Positions 9,644 to 16,156 of a stretch of DNA of 17,036 nucleotides are shown piece by piece. The notes beneath the pieces are model-generated. The model was not told where the DNA came from. It searched no databases and was given only the letters and a program-made list of their open reading frames with translations. The number at the start of each line of letters is the position of its first letter. The stretch's first letter is position 1. The stretch comes from an uncultured Clostridium sp. (GTDB lineage Bacteria > Bacillota > Clostridia > Clostridiales > Clostridiaceae), in assembly GCF_937920395.1 (NCBI RefSeq), contig NZ_CALEVF010000374.1, positions 1 through 17,036 of the forward strand, read 5' to 3'. Both the position numbers and the translations under genes were made by a program.

Positions 9644-10324
9644 TTAGTGTTCTGCTATGACTTTTATGTTAACCATAGTTAACATAACAAAAATAACCAT
9701 TTGTATAAGTCCATCAAATAAATCAAAATAAAAATGTAATGGTATTGGGACTAATAATTGAGCAAATCCATTCAAACTAGACAAACCTGTATACGCCAAA
9801 TTTATTATTACAACACCTGCAGTCATATTTCCAAACAACCTAAAACTCAATGATACTGGAAGCATCACCCTTTCCATTAAGTTAATAGGTAATATAAATG
9901 CATATGGTTCAGCGTATCCTTTTAAATAATGACCTACGCCTATCTTCTTAATAGCATACCATTGAACAACAACGAATGTTATTAATGCTAGTGCTAATGA
10001 TACACTATAATCCACTGTTGCAGGATGAAAACCTATCAGTCCCGTTAAATTTAAAAAACTTAAAAATATTGCCAGCGTTCCTATATAAGGCACAAAGCCC
10101 ATATATTCTTCTCCCATATTATTTCTAACAAGATTGTTTATTAAATCCATAATCATTTCTATTAGATTTTGCTTCTTATCAGGAATTATTTTTAAGTTTC
10201 TTATAAATAATACACAAAATATAGCTATTACAGCTATTATGCACCACTGGACAAATATACTTTCTACAATTCCAATACTGTAGCCAAAGAATTTAATATG
10301 AAATAACGGCACTATTTTTTCCAT
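9644..10324 (-). CDS. atpB: Fo ATP synthase a subunit
   Basis: Subunit a forms the stator half-channels of Fo next to the c ring. The product is 226 aa with five or six hydrophobic segments. The essential arginine is Arg162 in VSLSFRLFGNMTAG, and the C-terminal segments include the typical PIPLHFYFDLFDGLIQ. I place the start at the ATG at 10322-10324, which has GAAGGGAAG about 7 nt upstream. The longest open frame would begin at a TTG at 10342 inside atpI, with no good ribosome binding site. With the chosen start the gene begins 4 bp after the atpI stop. Confidence 0.94.
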   Translation of the reverse strand: MEKIVPLFHIKFFGYSIGIVESIFVQWCIIAVIAIFCVLFIRNLKIIPDKKQNLIEMIMDLINNLVRNNMGEEYMGFVPYIGTLAIFLSFLNLTGLIGFHPATVDYSVSLALALITFVVVQWYAIKKIGVGHYLKGYAEPYAFILPINLMERVMLPVSLSFRLFGNMTAGVVIINLAYTGLSSLNGFAQLLVPIPLHFYFDLFDGLIQMVIFVMLTMVNIKVIAEH

Positions 10325-10328
10325 TATA

Positions 10329-10703
10329 TCACTTCCCTTCAATATCCTTATTTTTTATTCCGTAATACACTAAAGATATGAACTGCGCACTATATCCGAA
10401 AATATACGCAATTATATTGAACATATTGTGTCTGCCAATGGCAAACCCAATCACACTCACTAATAAAACTCTTATAAAAGATCCTATTACTATAACGCCT
10501 TTACCTTTTAAATTTTTACTATCAAGAGAATACTCTACTGTAATACCATTAACATAAAGATTCATTAGTGCTATTATTATCCCTAATAAAAAAAATAATG
10601 CATATGATTTAGCTGTAAAATAAATTATTGTAATAAAAACTAAAGAAATAAAAAAATCATATATAGCAATTTTTTTAAACATGTTTCTAAAATTACTGTC
10701 CAC
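10329..10703 (-). CDS. atpI: ATP synthase-associated AtpI-like membrane protein
   Basis: AtpI is a small membrane protein encoded first in many atp operons, proposed to help assemble the c ring or to transport Mg2+. This 124-aa protein is almost wholly hydrophobic with four predicted membrane segments (roughly 14-30, 32-52, 70-88 and 95-117), matching the usual AtpI layout, though AtpI sequences diverge quickly. The start is GTG at 10703, with AAGGAGAAG 8 nt upstream. An ATG seven codons in lacks a comparable site. Its function is the least certain of the operon. Confidence 0.82.
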   Translation of the reverse strand: MDSNFRNMFKKIAIYDFFISLVFITIIYFTAKSYALFFLLGIIIALMNLYVNGITVEYSLDSKNLKGKGVIVIGSFIRVLLVSVIGFAIGRHNMFNIIAYIFGYSAQFISLVYYGIKNKDIEGK

Positions 10704-10891
10704 TTTCGCTTCTCCTTACTCTCTAACAATATTGTAATTATAGTCTACTAATTTTTATAAATAAAACTCCAAATTCCTTGATATTCTAAGTTTTAAAGTC
10801 AAATATACCATTTATATTGTTAAAATAGTATTATTCCTCTATATATCTTCCTATTATGGTTTAATACTAGTAAATAACTAATTATAAAAAT

Positions 10892-10924
10892 ATGTTATTC
10901 AATTAAACTATATTTTAATAACAT
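10892..10924 (-). promoter_or_regulatory. Leader hairpin of the atp transcript, possible attenuator
   Basis: Perfect 8-nt arms ATGTTATT and AATAACAT (10892-10899 and 10917-10924) enclose a 17-nt loop and are followed on the minus strand by ATTTTTATAAT. Inside it, ATTAAA and TTTAAT can form an alternative stem that shares bases with the outer arm. The stem is weak because only two pairs are G-C. It begins about 14 nt into the predicted transcript. Confidence 0.35.
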
Positions 10925-10944
10925 TTAAAACTTTCTTAATATTC

Positions 10945-10974
10945 ATAATATTACATTATACATTCCACTGTCAA
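10945..10974 (-). promoter_or_regulatory. Likely sigma-A promoter of the atp operon
   Basis: On the minus strand a perfect -35 TTGACA (10969-10974) is followed after 18 nt by TATTAT (10945-10950). Transcription would start near 10938, giving a leader of about 235 nt before the atpI GTG. It lies downstream of the terminator that closes the preceding operon, as a promoter for atp should. Confidence 0.6.
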
Positions 10975-11303
10975 TGGGTTTTATTAACTTTAGTATGTAT
11001 GTTTTATTTGGTTAAACATTTACAAAAGATTTATATATGTATATATTACCATTTAAGTGTATTGTTTCTTTAAAACAATTGCAACTTATTACTTTAAATA
11101 TTTCACTTTTTCTTTTAATCATTGTTATTTCATATTATTATCAGCAATTATTAGCATAAATATACGTCTACTTAAGTATATTTTAGAAGTATATAGGCTC
11201 TTAAATGCCTTATACCTTGATAATCAATCTACTCACCCTACTATATTGTTATGTATGATTATGAATTTTGTAATCATCACAACCGTTATTTTAAACTATT
11301 AAA

Positions 11304-11346
11304 ATTATAAAAAAAATAAATTTAAGAATTAAATTCTTAAATTTAT
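11304..11346 (-). terminator. Rho-independent terminator after the 2-epimerase gene
   Basis: Arms 11316-11328 and 11334-11346 are perfectly complementary over 13 bp with a 5-nt loop, and the minus-strand RNA then has eight U residues. The stem is AT-rich, so efficiency is uncertain. It begins 11 bases past the stop codon at 11357 and separates the cell-wall group from the atp operon. Confidence 0.7.
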
Positions 11347-11356
11347 CAATATAACT

Positions 11357-12487
11357 TTAAATTGGAACGTTGTTAAAATAATTTACTAGTGCATTCACTA
11401 TCTTAATTGAAGCATTCCCATCACCATAAGGATTAATTGATTTACTCATATGGTTATACTTCTCTACATCTCTAATTAAACTATTAGCTTCTAGTACTAT
11501 TTTAGCTATGTCTATTCCAACCAGCCTTACTGTACCAGCACCAAGAGCTTCTACCCTCTCCGTAACATCTCTAAGTACTAATACCGGTTTGCCTAAATGA
11601 GGTGCCTCTTCTTGAATTCCTCCCGAATCAGTCATTACAAGATAACATTTCTTCATTAAATTATGAATTTCTCTAGTATCTATCGGACTGAGTAAATGTA
11701 TTCTAGAAACATCCTTCAAAATACTATAAACCATGTCTTTAACTACTGGATTGGGATGAACAAGATACAATATTTCTACATCAGAATTTTCTTCAACAAT
11801 GATTTTTAACGCTTTACATATATTCTCAATTCCAATTCCCCAATTTTCTCTTCTATGAGCTGTAACCATTATAATTTTTTTATTTTTAAAATCAATTGAA
11901 TTTAACTCATGATTTTCAAAAACATAGTTGTCTTTTATTGTATATTTCATAGCATCTATAACTGTGTTCCCAGTAACAAAAATATCTTTTTCGTCTATTC
12001 CCTCTAGTAATAAATTTTCTTTAGAGATACTTGTAGGCGCAAAATGCAATTCTGTAAGGGACGCGGTCAATTTTCTATTAATCTCTTCAGGATAAGGTGA
12101 ATATTTTTTGTGGCTCCTAAGACCTGCTTCAACATGCCCTACGGGTATCTTTCTATAAAATGCTGCAAGTGCTGCCGCAAAAGTAGTTGTAGTATCTCCG
12201 TGTACTAATACCATATTCGGTTTTTCCTTATCAAAAATTTTCTCAAGCCCAGAAAGTACAGAACACGTTATCCCTGTTAAACTTTGTTTTGTTTTCATTA
12301 TATTTAAATCGTATTCAGGTTTTATGTTGAAAATTTCAAGAACTTGATCTAATATTTCTCTATGCTGCGCCGTAACACAGACCTTACATTGTATTTGAGG
12401 TACTTTTTCTAATTCCTTAATTAGAGGTGCCATTTTTATGGCCTCAGGCCTCGTACCAAATATAACCATAATTTTAATGTTTTCCAC
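11357..12487 (-). CDS. wecB: UDP-N-acetylglucosamine 2-epimerase (non-hydrolysing)
   Basis: The enzyme interconverts UDP-GlcNAc and UDP-ManNAc, supplying ManNAc for the linkage unit or repeat of wall glycans (MnaA in Bacillus). Motifs of the family are intact: FGTRPEAIKMAPL near the N-terminus, HGDTTTTFAAALAAF at about 96-110, HVEAGLRS at 118-125, TAHRRENWG with His211, and TDSGGIQEEAPHLGKPV at about 286-302. Two GTG codons are in tandem. AGGAGG is 3 nt before the first and 6 nt before the second, so I place the start at the second (12485-12487), giving 376 aa; the difference is one residue. It follows the WecA-like gene after a 67-bp gap and is probably co-transcribed with it. In Bacillus mnaA also precedes atpI. 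Confidence 0.95.
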   Translation of the reverse strand: MENIKIMVIFGTRPEAIKMAPLIKELEKVPQIQCKVCVTAQHREILDQVLEIFNIKPEYDLNIMKTKQSLTGITCSVLSGLEKIFDKEKPNMVLVHGDTTTTFAAALAAFYRKIPVGHVEAGLRSHKKYSPYPEEINRKLTASLTELHFAPTSISKENLLLEGIDEKDIFVTGNTVIDAMKYTIKDNYVFENHELNSIDFKNKKIIMVTAHRRENWGIGIENICKALKIIVEENSDVEILYLVHPNPVVKDMVYSILKDVSRIHLLSPIDTREIHNLMKKCYLVMTDSGGIQEEAPHLGKPVLVLRDVTERVEALGAGTVRLVGIDIAKIVLEANSLIRDVEKYNHMSKSINPYGDGNASIKIVNALVNYFNNVPI

Positions 12488-12554
12488 CACATGCCTCCTA
12501 TATAAATTAATTTGTTACTGCACACAAACTAAAAGTTATGAAATAATATATAAT

Positions 12555-13583
12555 CTAATCTTTTTGCTCAAATATACCATATTTCCAAGCTATTAAAACA
12601 GTAATAACCCCTACTGATGCTAATAAAAAATATGCCCTTTGTGTGCTAATTTGCATAGCTATAATGGCTATTCCGCCTAGTATAGCACTTATAAGGTACA
12701 TAATAATAACTGCTTGTTTTTGGCTTAACCCCATTGCTAATAACCTATGATGCAGGTGTCCTTTATCTGCTTGCATTATAGGTTTTCCATGAACTTTACG
12801 TCTTATCATAGCAAAAAGCGTATCATAAATAGGTAATGCAAATGCTAAAATTGGCACTACAATTACAAAAGCTGTCGCAGATTTAATTGCACCTTCAATT
12901 GAAATGGCCGCTAAAAGAAATCCTAATAATTGAGAACCAGTGTCCCCCATAAATATAGACGCCGGATTAAAATTATATGGTAAAAACCCTAAAATCGCAC
13001 CACTTAAGACAGCTGTTAAAAACGCCGCTTCGAGCCTTCCACTAAGTATAGAGACTATCATTAGAGTAACACATGATATGAATGCTATACCTGCAGCTAA
13101 TCCATCTAATCCATCAATTAAGTTAAATGCATTAGTAACACCTACAATCCAGATTATAGTTACCGGTATGTTAATCCATCCCATGCTTATAAAAGGATAG
13201 AATTCCCTAAAAGGATTAGTTATCATTGATATTTTTACACCTGACATCAATAAACATATAGCCGCTATAATTTGTATAAGAAGTTTATATCTAGGTCTTA
13301 AATCTTTAATATCATCAATAATTCCACCAATAACAATTATAGTCGCGCCAATAATTATTCCCGTTTGAGATGGCGTTAAAATTCCATTATACAAAATCAC
13401 GCCTAAAACAAAAGCTATGTATATAGCTAGTCCGCCCATAACCGGAACAGGTTTTGTATGAACTCTTCTTGCATCTTTAGGAATATCAATGGCATTAACC
13501 CTTATTGCTAATTTCCTAACTAAAGGTGTAAATACAGCAGAAATCAAAGCTGTAATAATTGCTAAAACATAAAAATTACTCAT
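12555..13583 (-). CDS. WecA/TagO-type undecaprenyl-phosphate GlcNAc-1-phosphate transferase
   Basis: This polytopic membrane enzyme of the MraY/WecA superfamily transfers a sugar-1-phosphate from a UDP-sugar to undecaprenyl phosphate, the first step of a lipid-linked wall polymer. The 342-aa protein has about ten or eleven membrane segments. Cytoplasmic motifs are intact: the DD pair at 90-91 in IIDDIKDLRP, NAFNLIDGLDGL at 151-162, MGDTGS at 212-217, and HLHHR at 276-280, typical of the WecA/TagO branch. The N-terminal DIPKDARRVHTKPVPVMGG is also typical. MraY itself would be in the mur/dcw cluster, and pairing with a UDP-GlcNAc 2-epimerase supports the wall-polymer role. The ATG has GAAAGG about 8-9 nt upstream across an A-run on the plus strand. 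The exact acceptor polymer cannot be told. Confidence 0.92.
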   Translation of the reverse strand: MSNFYVLAIITALISAVFTPLVRKLAIRVNAIDIPKDARRVHTKPVPVMGGLAIYIAFVLGVILYNGILTPSQTGIIIGATIIVIGGIIDDIKDLRPRYKLLIQIIAAICLLMSGVKISMITNPFREFYPFISMGWINIPVTIIWIVGVTNAFNLIDGLDGLAAGIAFISCVTLMIVSILSGRLEAAFLTAVLSGAILGFLPYNFNPASIFMGDTGSQLLGFLLAAISIEGAIKSATAFVIVVPILAFALPIYDTLFAMIRRKVHGKPIMQADKGHLHHRLLAMGLSQKQAVIIMYLISAILGGIAIIAMQISTQRAYFLLASVGVITVLIAWKYGIFEQKD

Positions 13584-13649
13584 AAAAAAAACCTTTCTTT
13601 CACAAAAACAGTGTTTTTATTTGATAAATATATACTAAAATTTATGAAA

Positions 13650-14138
13650 TTAATATCCACCATCACCTTGAATTGAGTCATCATTTTCTATCCATTCCTG
13701 TACAAATACTATCTTATATTTTATTTTATCTTTTCTAACTATAACTTTCTCTATACCTGCATTAATTATAAATCTCTTGCACAACGAACAAGGAGCTGCA
13801 TTTTCAACTAATTCACCGGTACTAACCTCTTTACCAACCAAATAAAGTGTTGCCCCTAACATATCACTTCGCCTAGATGATATAATTGCGTTCTGTTCTG
13901 CATGTACAGATCTGCAAAGCTCATATCTTGTCCCTCTTGGAACTTTTAATTCTTCTCTTCTACATACGCCTAAATCACAACAATTCTTTCTTCCTCTAGG
14001 TGCTCCCGAATATCCGGTAGACATAATTTCATCATTTTTGACTATAATAGCCGCAAAATTTCTACGTAAACAAGTTCCTCGTTCAGATATTGTTTCGCAT
14101 ATATCCAAATAATAATTATGCTTGTCAATTCTTTTCAT
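13650..14138 (-). CDS. Deoxycytidylate (dCMP) deaminase, ComEB-like
   Basis: The enzyme deaminates dCMP to dUMP, feeding thymidylate synthesis. This 162-aa cytidine deaminase-fold protein has HAEQNAI at 79-85 (zinc-binding His79 and catalytic Glu81) and PCSLC at 116-120 (zinc-binding Cys117 and Cys120). Extra cysteines (C23, C53, C54, C59) include the cluster in NCCDLGVCRRE, a common feature of the dCMP deaminase/ComEB family. The RGTRYELCRSVHAEQNAI block is diagnostic. The ATG follows GAGGT with 7-9 nt spacing. It heads the leftward comEB-wecA-wecB group. A weak AAAAAC/GTTTTT hairpin (13604-13618) lies in the 66-bp gap behind it. Confidence 0.93.
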   Translation of the reverse strand: MKRIDKHNYYLDICETISERGTCLRRNFAAIIVKNDEIMSTGYSGAPRGRKNCCDLGVCRREELKVPRGTRYELCRSVHAEQNAIISSRRSDMLGATLYLVGKEVSTGELVENAAPCSLCKRFIINAGIEKVIVRKDKIKYKIVFVQEWIENDDSIQGDGGY

Positions 14139-14286
14139 GATTATACCTCATATAATATATTTTAATTACTTAGATAAAAATCAAATATAAAATTTATAAT
14201 CTAATAATCAATCATTATCATTTTACACTAAAACAATAAGAATTTAAAGTGTTTGATAAACTATATATGTAAATTTATTATAAAGT

Positions 14287-14326
14287 AAAAAAGCATATAT
14301 TATTACAACTGCATAATATATACTTT
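14287..14326 (-). terminator. Terminator after the ferredoxin-like gene
   Basis: Arms 14290-14303 and 14313-14326 pair over 14 bp with one G-U wobble on the minus strand and a 9-nt loop. The stem is followed on that strand by six U residues. It lies about 55 bp past the stop of the ferredoxin-like gene, separating it from the dCMP deaminase gene. That gene must then have its own promoter in 14139-14286; I see no convincing one. Confidence 0.65.
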
Positions 14327-14380
14327 TCTAAATTAACTTAAACCTAAAATAGTTATTGTTTATAATTCATTAAAATAATA

Positions 14381-15121
14381 CTACAGTATAACTCCGTTTA
14401 TACCAATTGTTATCTCTTTGTATGGAACTATCACTCTAGCTTTAAGCATAGCTTCCTTTACAGAATTGACAATACCAGCGCAACAGGGTACTTCCATTCT
14501 AATAACTGTAATACTCTTAATTTCATTATTCTTTAAAATTTCAGCAATTTTATCTTTATAATAGTCATTATCATCAAGTTTAGGACAACCTATTAAAGTT
14601 ATTCTTCCTTTTATAAACTCCTTATGGAAATTTCCATAAGCATATGCAGTACAATCTGCAGCAATTAATATATCTGCACCTTTTAGAAATCCTGCCTTTG
14701 AGTTAACTAACTTAAGTTGAACCGGCCACTGGTTTAACATTGAATCTCCTGATTCTTCTGCATTCGTGTTTACTATAGCTTTCTCTTGTACTACATTAAA
14801 ATTGTCATCTCTTTTTATAGACTTTTCCATTGTCCCAGGACATCCACAAGGTAGATTACTCTTCTTGTCTTCTTTAGTATCACTTTGCTCCTTTTTCATC
14901 AAAACAGCCTCAACGTCGTACCCCTTAGCATCCCTCTCAATTATTTCAATAGCATCAACTGGGCATTCCGGTAGACAATCACCTAATCCATCACAATACT
15001 CATCACTTATTAATTTAGCCTTACCATTTAAAAGTTCTATAGCACCTTCATGGCAAGCATTTATGCATAATCCACAACCATTACATTTGTTCTCATCTAT
15101 ATTTATAATATTTCTTTTCAT
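14381..15121 (-). CDS. Ferredoxin-like iron-sulfur protein of the HcpR-regulon (FrdX) type
   Basis: This 246-aa protein begins with a two-cluster ferredoxin domain. The first motif is complete (CNGCGLCINAC, Cys13, 16, 19, 23). The second reads CDGLGDCLPECP (Cys43, 49, 53) and lacks the usual second cysteine, so one cluster has only three canonical ligands. An acidic/lysine-rich linker and CGCPG (Cys92, 94) follow, then a conserved-looking domain with WPVQLKLV, FLKGADILIAADCTA, an IGCPKLDD segment and a Cys-Cys pair at 213-214. I recognise this architecture from anaerobes, where it is found near hybrid-cluster protein genes and HcpR regulators (FrdX); the biochemical role is unknown. The start is the ATG at 15119-15121 with AGGAGG 7 nt upstream; a TTG two codons earlier sits on the ribosome binding site. 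It is divergent from a Crp/Fnr regulator, with a shared operator between them. Confidence 0.8.
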   Translation of the reverse strand: MKRNIINIDENKCNGCGLCINACHEGAIELLNGKAKLISDEYCDGLGDCLPECPVDAIEIIERDAKGYDVEAVLMKKEQSDTKEDKKSNLPCGCPGTMEKSIKRDDNFNVVQEKAIVNTNAEESGDSMLNQWPVQLKLVNSKAGFLKGADILIAADCTAYAYGNFHKEFIKGRITLIGCPKLDDNDYYKDKIAEILKNNEIKSITVIRMEVPCCAGIVNSVKEAMLKARVIVPYKEITIGINGVIL

Positions 15122-15174
15122 TTTCAAACCTCCTAAAATTTAAAATATATATTTTCTTAATAATAAATTTTCAA

Positions 15175-15203
15175 TTGACTGTATATGATTATTATATTAA
15201 AAT
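15175..15203 (+). promoter_or_regulatory. Sigma-A promoter of the Crp/Fnr regulator gene
   Basis: TTGACT (15175-15180) and TAAAAT (15198-15203) are separated by exactly 17 nt, placing the start of transcription near 15210 and leaving a leader of about 49 nt. The GTAAC inverted repeat at 15219-15232 would then lie at about +10 to +23, a position suited to autorepression. Confidence 0.55.
15191..15196 (-). promoter_or_regulatory. -10 element of the ferredoxin-like gene, activator-dependent type
   Basis: TATAAT is present on the minus strand, directly next to the opposing -10 of the regulator. The position 17 nt upstream reads CATATT, a poor -35, and that region overlaps the GTAAC inverted repeat. 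The predicted start is near 15184, 62 nt before the ATG. Confidence 0.45.
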
Positions 15204-15218
15204 TACTTATGATAATAT

Positions 15219-15232
15219 GTAACCCATGTTAC
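15219..15232. promoter_or_regulatory. GTAAC-N4-GTTAC inverted repeat, probable Crp/Fnr operator
   Basis: A perfect 5-4-5 inverted repeat lies in the 137-bp gap between the divergent regulator and ferredoxin-like genes. The flanks add partial symmetry (TAT before, CATA after). Its centre (15225.5) is at -41.5 relative to the start predicted for the minus-strand promoter, the standard class II position for Crp/Fnr activators. I have an uncertain recollection that clostridial HcpR sites have a GTAAC/GTTAC core. Confidence 0.6.
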
Positions 15233-15258
15233 CATAATAAAAATTTAAGGGTGATTCT

Positions 15259-15954
15259 ATGGATAAATTAGTAAATGATTTGAAACAATGTATCTTATTC
15301 AAAGGTTTAACTTCACTAGAACTTCAGAGTCTAATTTTAAGTGTAAAGTATTCAATTTCTAATAACTCTAAAAATAACGATGAATATCACACCTCAATAG
15401 TAGCCTTGGAGGGTGATGTATGCGATTCGCTAGGCATTGTCATTGAAGGAAACCTTGAGGTTCAAAAACATTACGCTAGCGGAAAAATCGTTACACTAGC
15501 AAAATTAAACAAGGGTAAAATTTTTGGTGAAGCAATAGCTTTTTCAGAAACAAACATCTATCCAGCTACTATAATATCATCTATTGGTTCAATTATCCTT
15601 TATATATCAAAAAAAGATATTATATCTATGTGTAGCTCCTACCCTATAGTATTAAATAATTTCATGCAATTGTTATCTAGTAAAATCCTTCTATTAAATA
15701 GAAAAATAAAAGAGCTCTCCTTTGAAACCCTAAGGCAAAAAATATCTAACTATTTATTATATCAATACGAAATTCAAAAGAATTTAAACCTTGTGCTTCC
15801 GCTATCCAGGAAAAATCTTGCCCAGCATCTAGGAGTACAACGTCCCTCTCTCTCAAGAGAGCTAGTTAATATGAAAAGTGATGGATTAATAGATTTCAAT
15901 AAAAATTTATTTCAAATAAAAGATTTAAATGGCATTGAAGATATTCTGATTTAA
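15259..15954 (+). CDS. Crp/Fnr-family transcriptional regulator, HcpR-like by context
   Basis: The 231-aa protein has an N-terminal cyclic-nucleotide-binding-type beta-roll (about residues 15-125, with IVIEGNLEVQKH and GKIFGEAIAFSE), a dimerisation helix (about 128-165) and a C-terminal winged helix-turn-helix (about 178-220). The recognition helix region is LGVQRPSLSRELVNMKSDGLI. The phosphate-binding cassette has YPATIIS where cAMP-binding CRP has Arg-Ser, so cAMP is an unlikely ligand. The three cysteines (11, 55, 125) do not form an FNR-type iron-sulfur motif. It may sense another signal such as nitric oxide through haem, as reported for some HcpR proteins; nothing in the sequence proves this. 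The ATG follows AAGGGTG. It is divergent from the ferredoxin-like gene and shares an operator with it, which is the basis for the HcpR-like call. Confidence 0.85.
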   Translation: MDKLVNDLKQCILFKGLTSLELQSLILSVKYSISNNSKNNDEYHTSIVALEGDVCDSLGIVIEGNLEVQKHYASGKIVTLAKLNKGKIFGEAIAFSETNIYPATIISSIGSIILYISKKDIISMCSSYPIVLNNFMQLLSSKILLLNRKIKELSFETLRQKISNYLLYQYEIQKNLNLVLPLSRKNLAQHLGVQRPSLSRELVNMKSDGLIDFNKNLFQIKDLNGIEDILI

Positions 15955-16005
15955 TTCAATTGTCGAATTTTCCCGAAATGTTTCTTAAAAGATATTAAAT
16001 TTTAC

Positions 16006-16034
16006 TTGATAATTATTATCCGTTGATGTATAGT
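16006..16034 (+). promoter_or_regulatory. Sigma-A promoter of the reverse rubrerythrin gene
   Basis: TTGATA (16006-16011) and TATAGT (16029-16034) are spaced by exactly 17 nt; each matches consensus at five of six bases. The start would be near 16041, giving a leader of about 116 nt. A Fur/PerR-like box overlaps the -35. Confidence 0.55.
16007..16021. promoter_or_regulatory. Fur/PerR-family operator-like box
   Basis: TGATAATTATTATCC matches the Fur-type 7-1-7 consensus TGATAATNATTATCA at all but the last defined base, and the PerR box TTATAATNATTATAA at all but three. Its core GATAAT-T-ATTATC is a perfect 6-1-6 inverted repeat. It covers the -35, as a repressor site should. Reverse rubrerythrins in Clostridium acetobutylicum are known to be PerR-repressed, which favours PerR as the binder, though the sequence alone does not decide. 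Confidence 0.55.
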
Positions 16035-16105
16035 TGTACTTGTAGCAAAGATAAATACTAATTTTAATTCTATTTAATAAATTACATAACTAATATATGA
16101 GAGGA

Positions 16106-16122
16106 TACAATTTATAATTGTA
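16106..16122. repeat. 17-bp palindrome in the reverse rubrerythrin leader
   Basis: TACAATT and AATTGTA are perfect 7-bp arms around TAT, 35 bp before the ATG. It contains TATAAT (16113-16118) and could be a second -10, an operator or a small RNA hairpin. There is no good -35 at the right distance. Confidence 0.4.
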
Positions 16123-16156
16123 GTCTAACTCAAAAGAATACGGGGAGGAAATATAT

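Larger units (their letters stand above)
10704..11303. other. Long AT-rich spacer upstream of the atp operon
   Basis: About 600 bp without a supported gene. It contains a sigma-A-like promoter (10945-10974), a leader hairpin (10892-10924) and a weaker TATAAT at 10737-10742 close to atpI. A plus-strand frame of 81 codons (11057-11302) starts with GTG, has no ribosome binding site and looks like translated AT-rich spacer, so it is not called. Confidence 0.6.

Noticed and set aside
11057..11302. Plus-strand open frame of 81 codons in the atp upstream gap
   Set aside because: It starts with GTG, has no ribosome binding site, is full of Tyr, Phe, Ile and Leu as expected from AT-rich DNA, and resembles no protein I know.
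14185..14225. Fur-like repeat (TGATAAT and ATTATTA, 5 nt apart) before the dCMP deaminase gene
   Set aside because: Spacing is wrong for a Fur-family box and one arm has a mismatch; the region is simple A/T-rich sequence.
14766..15143. Plus-strand frame of 125 codons opposite the ferredoxin-like gene
   Set aside because: It is antisense to the cysteine-rich domain whose motifs are clearly real, with no start signal.
15955..16000. Terminator after the Crp/Fnr regulator (AATTC/GAATT hairpin followed by TTTT)
   Set aside because: The stem is only five weak pairs and the T-tract is short; not enough to call.
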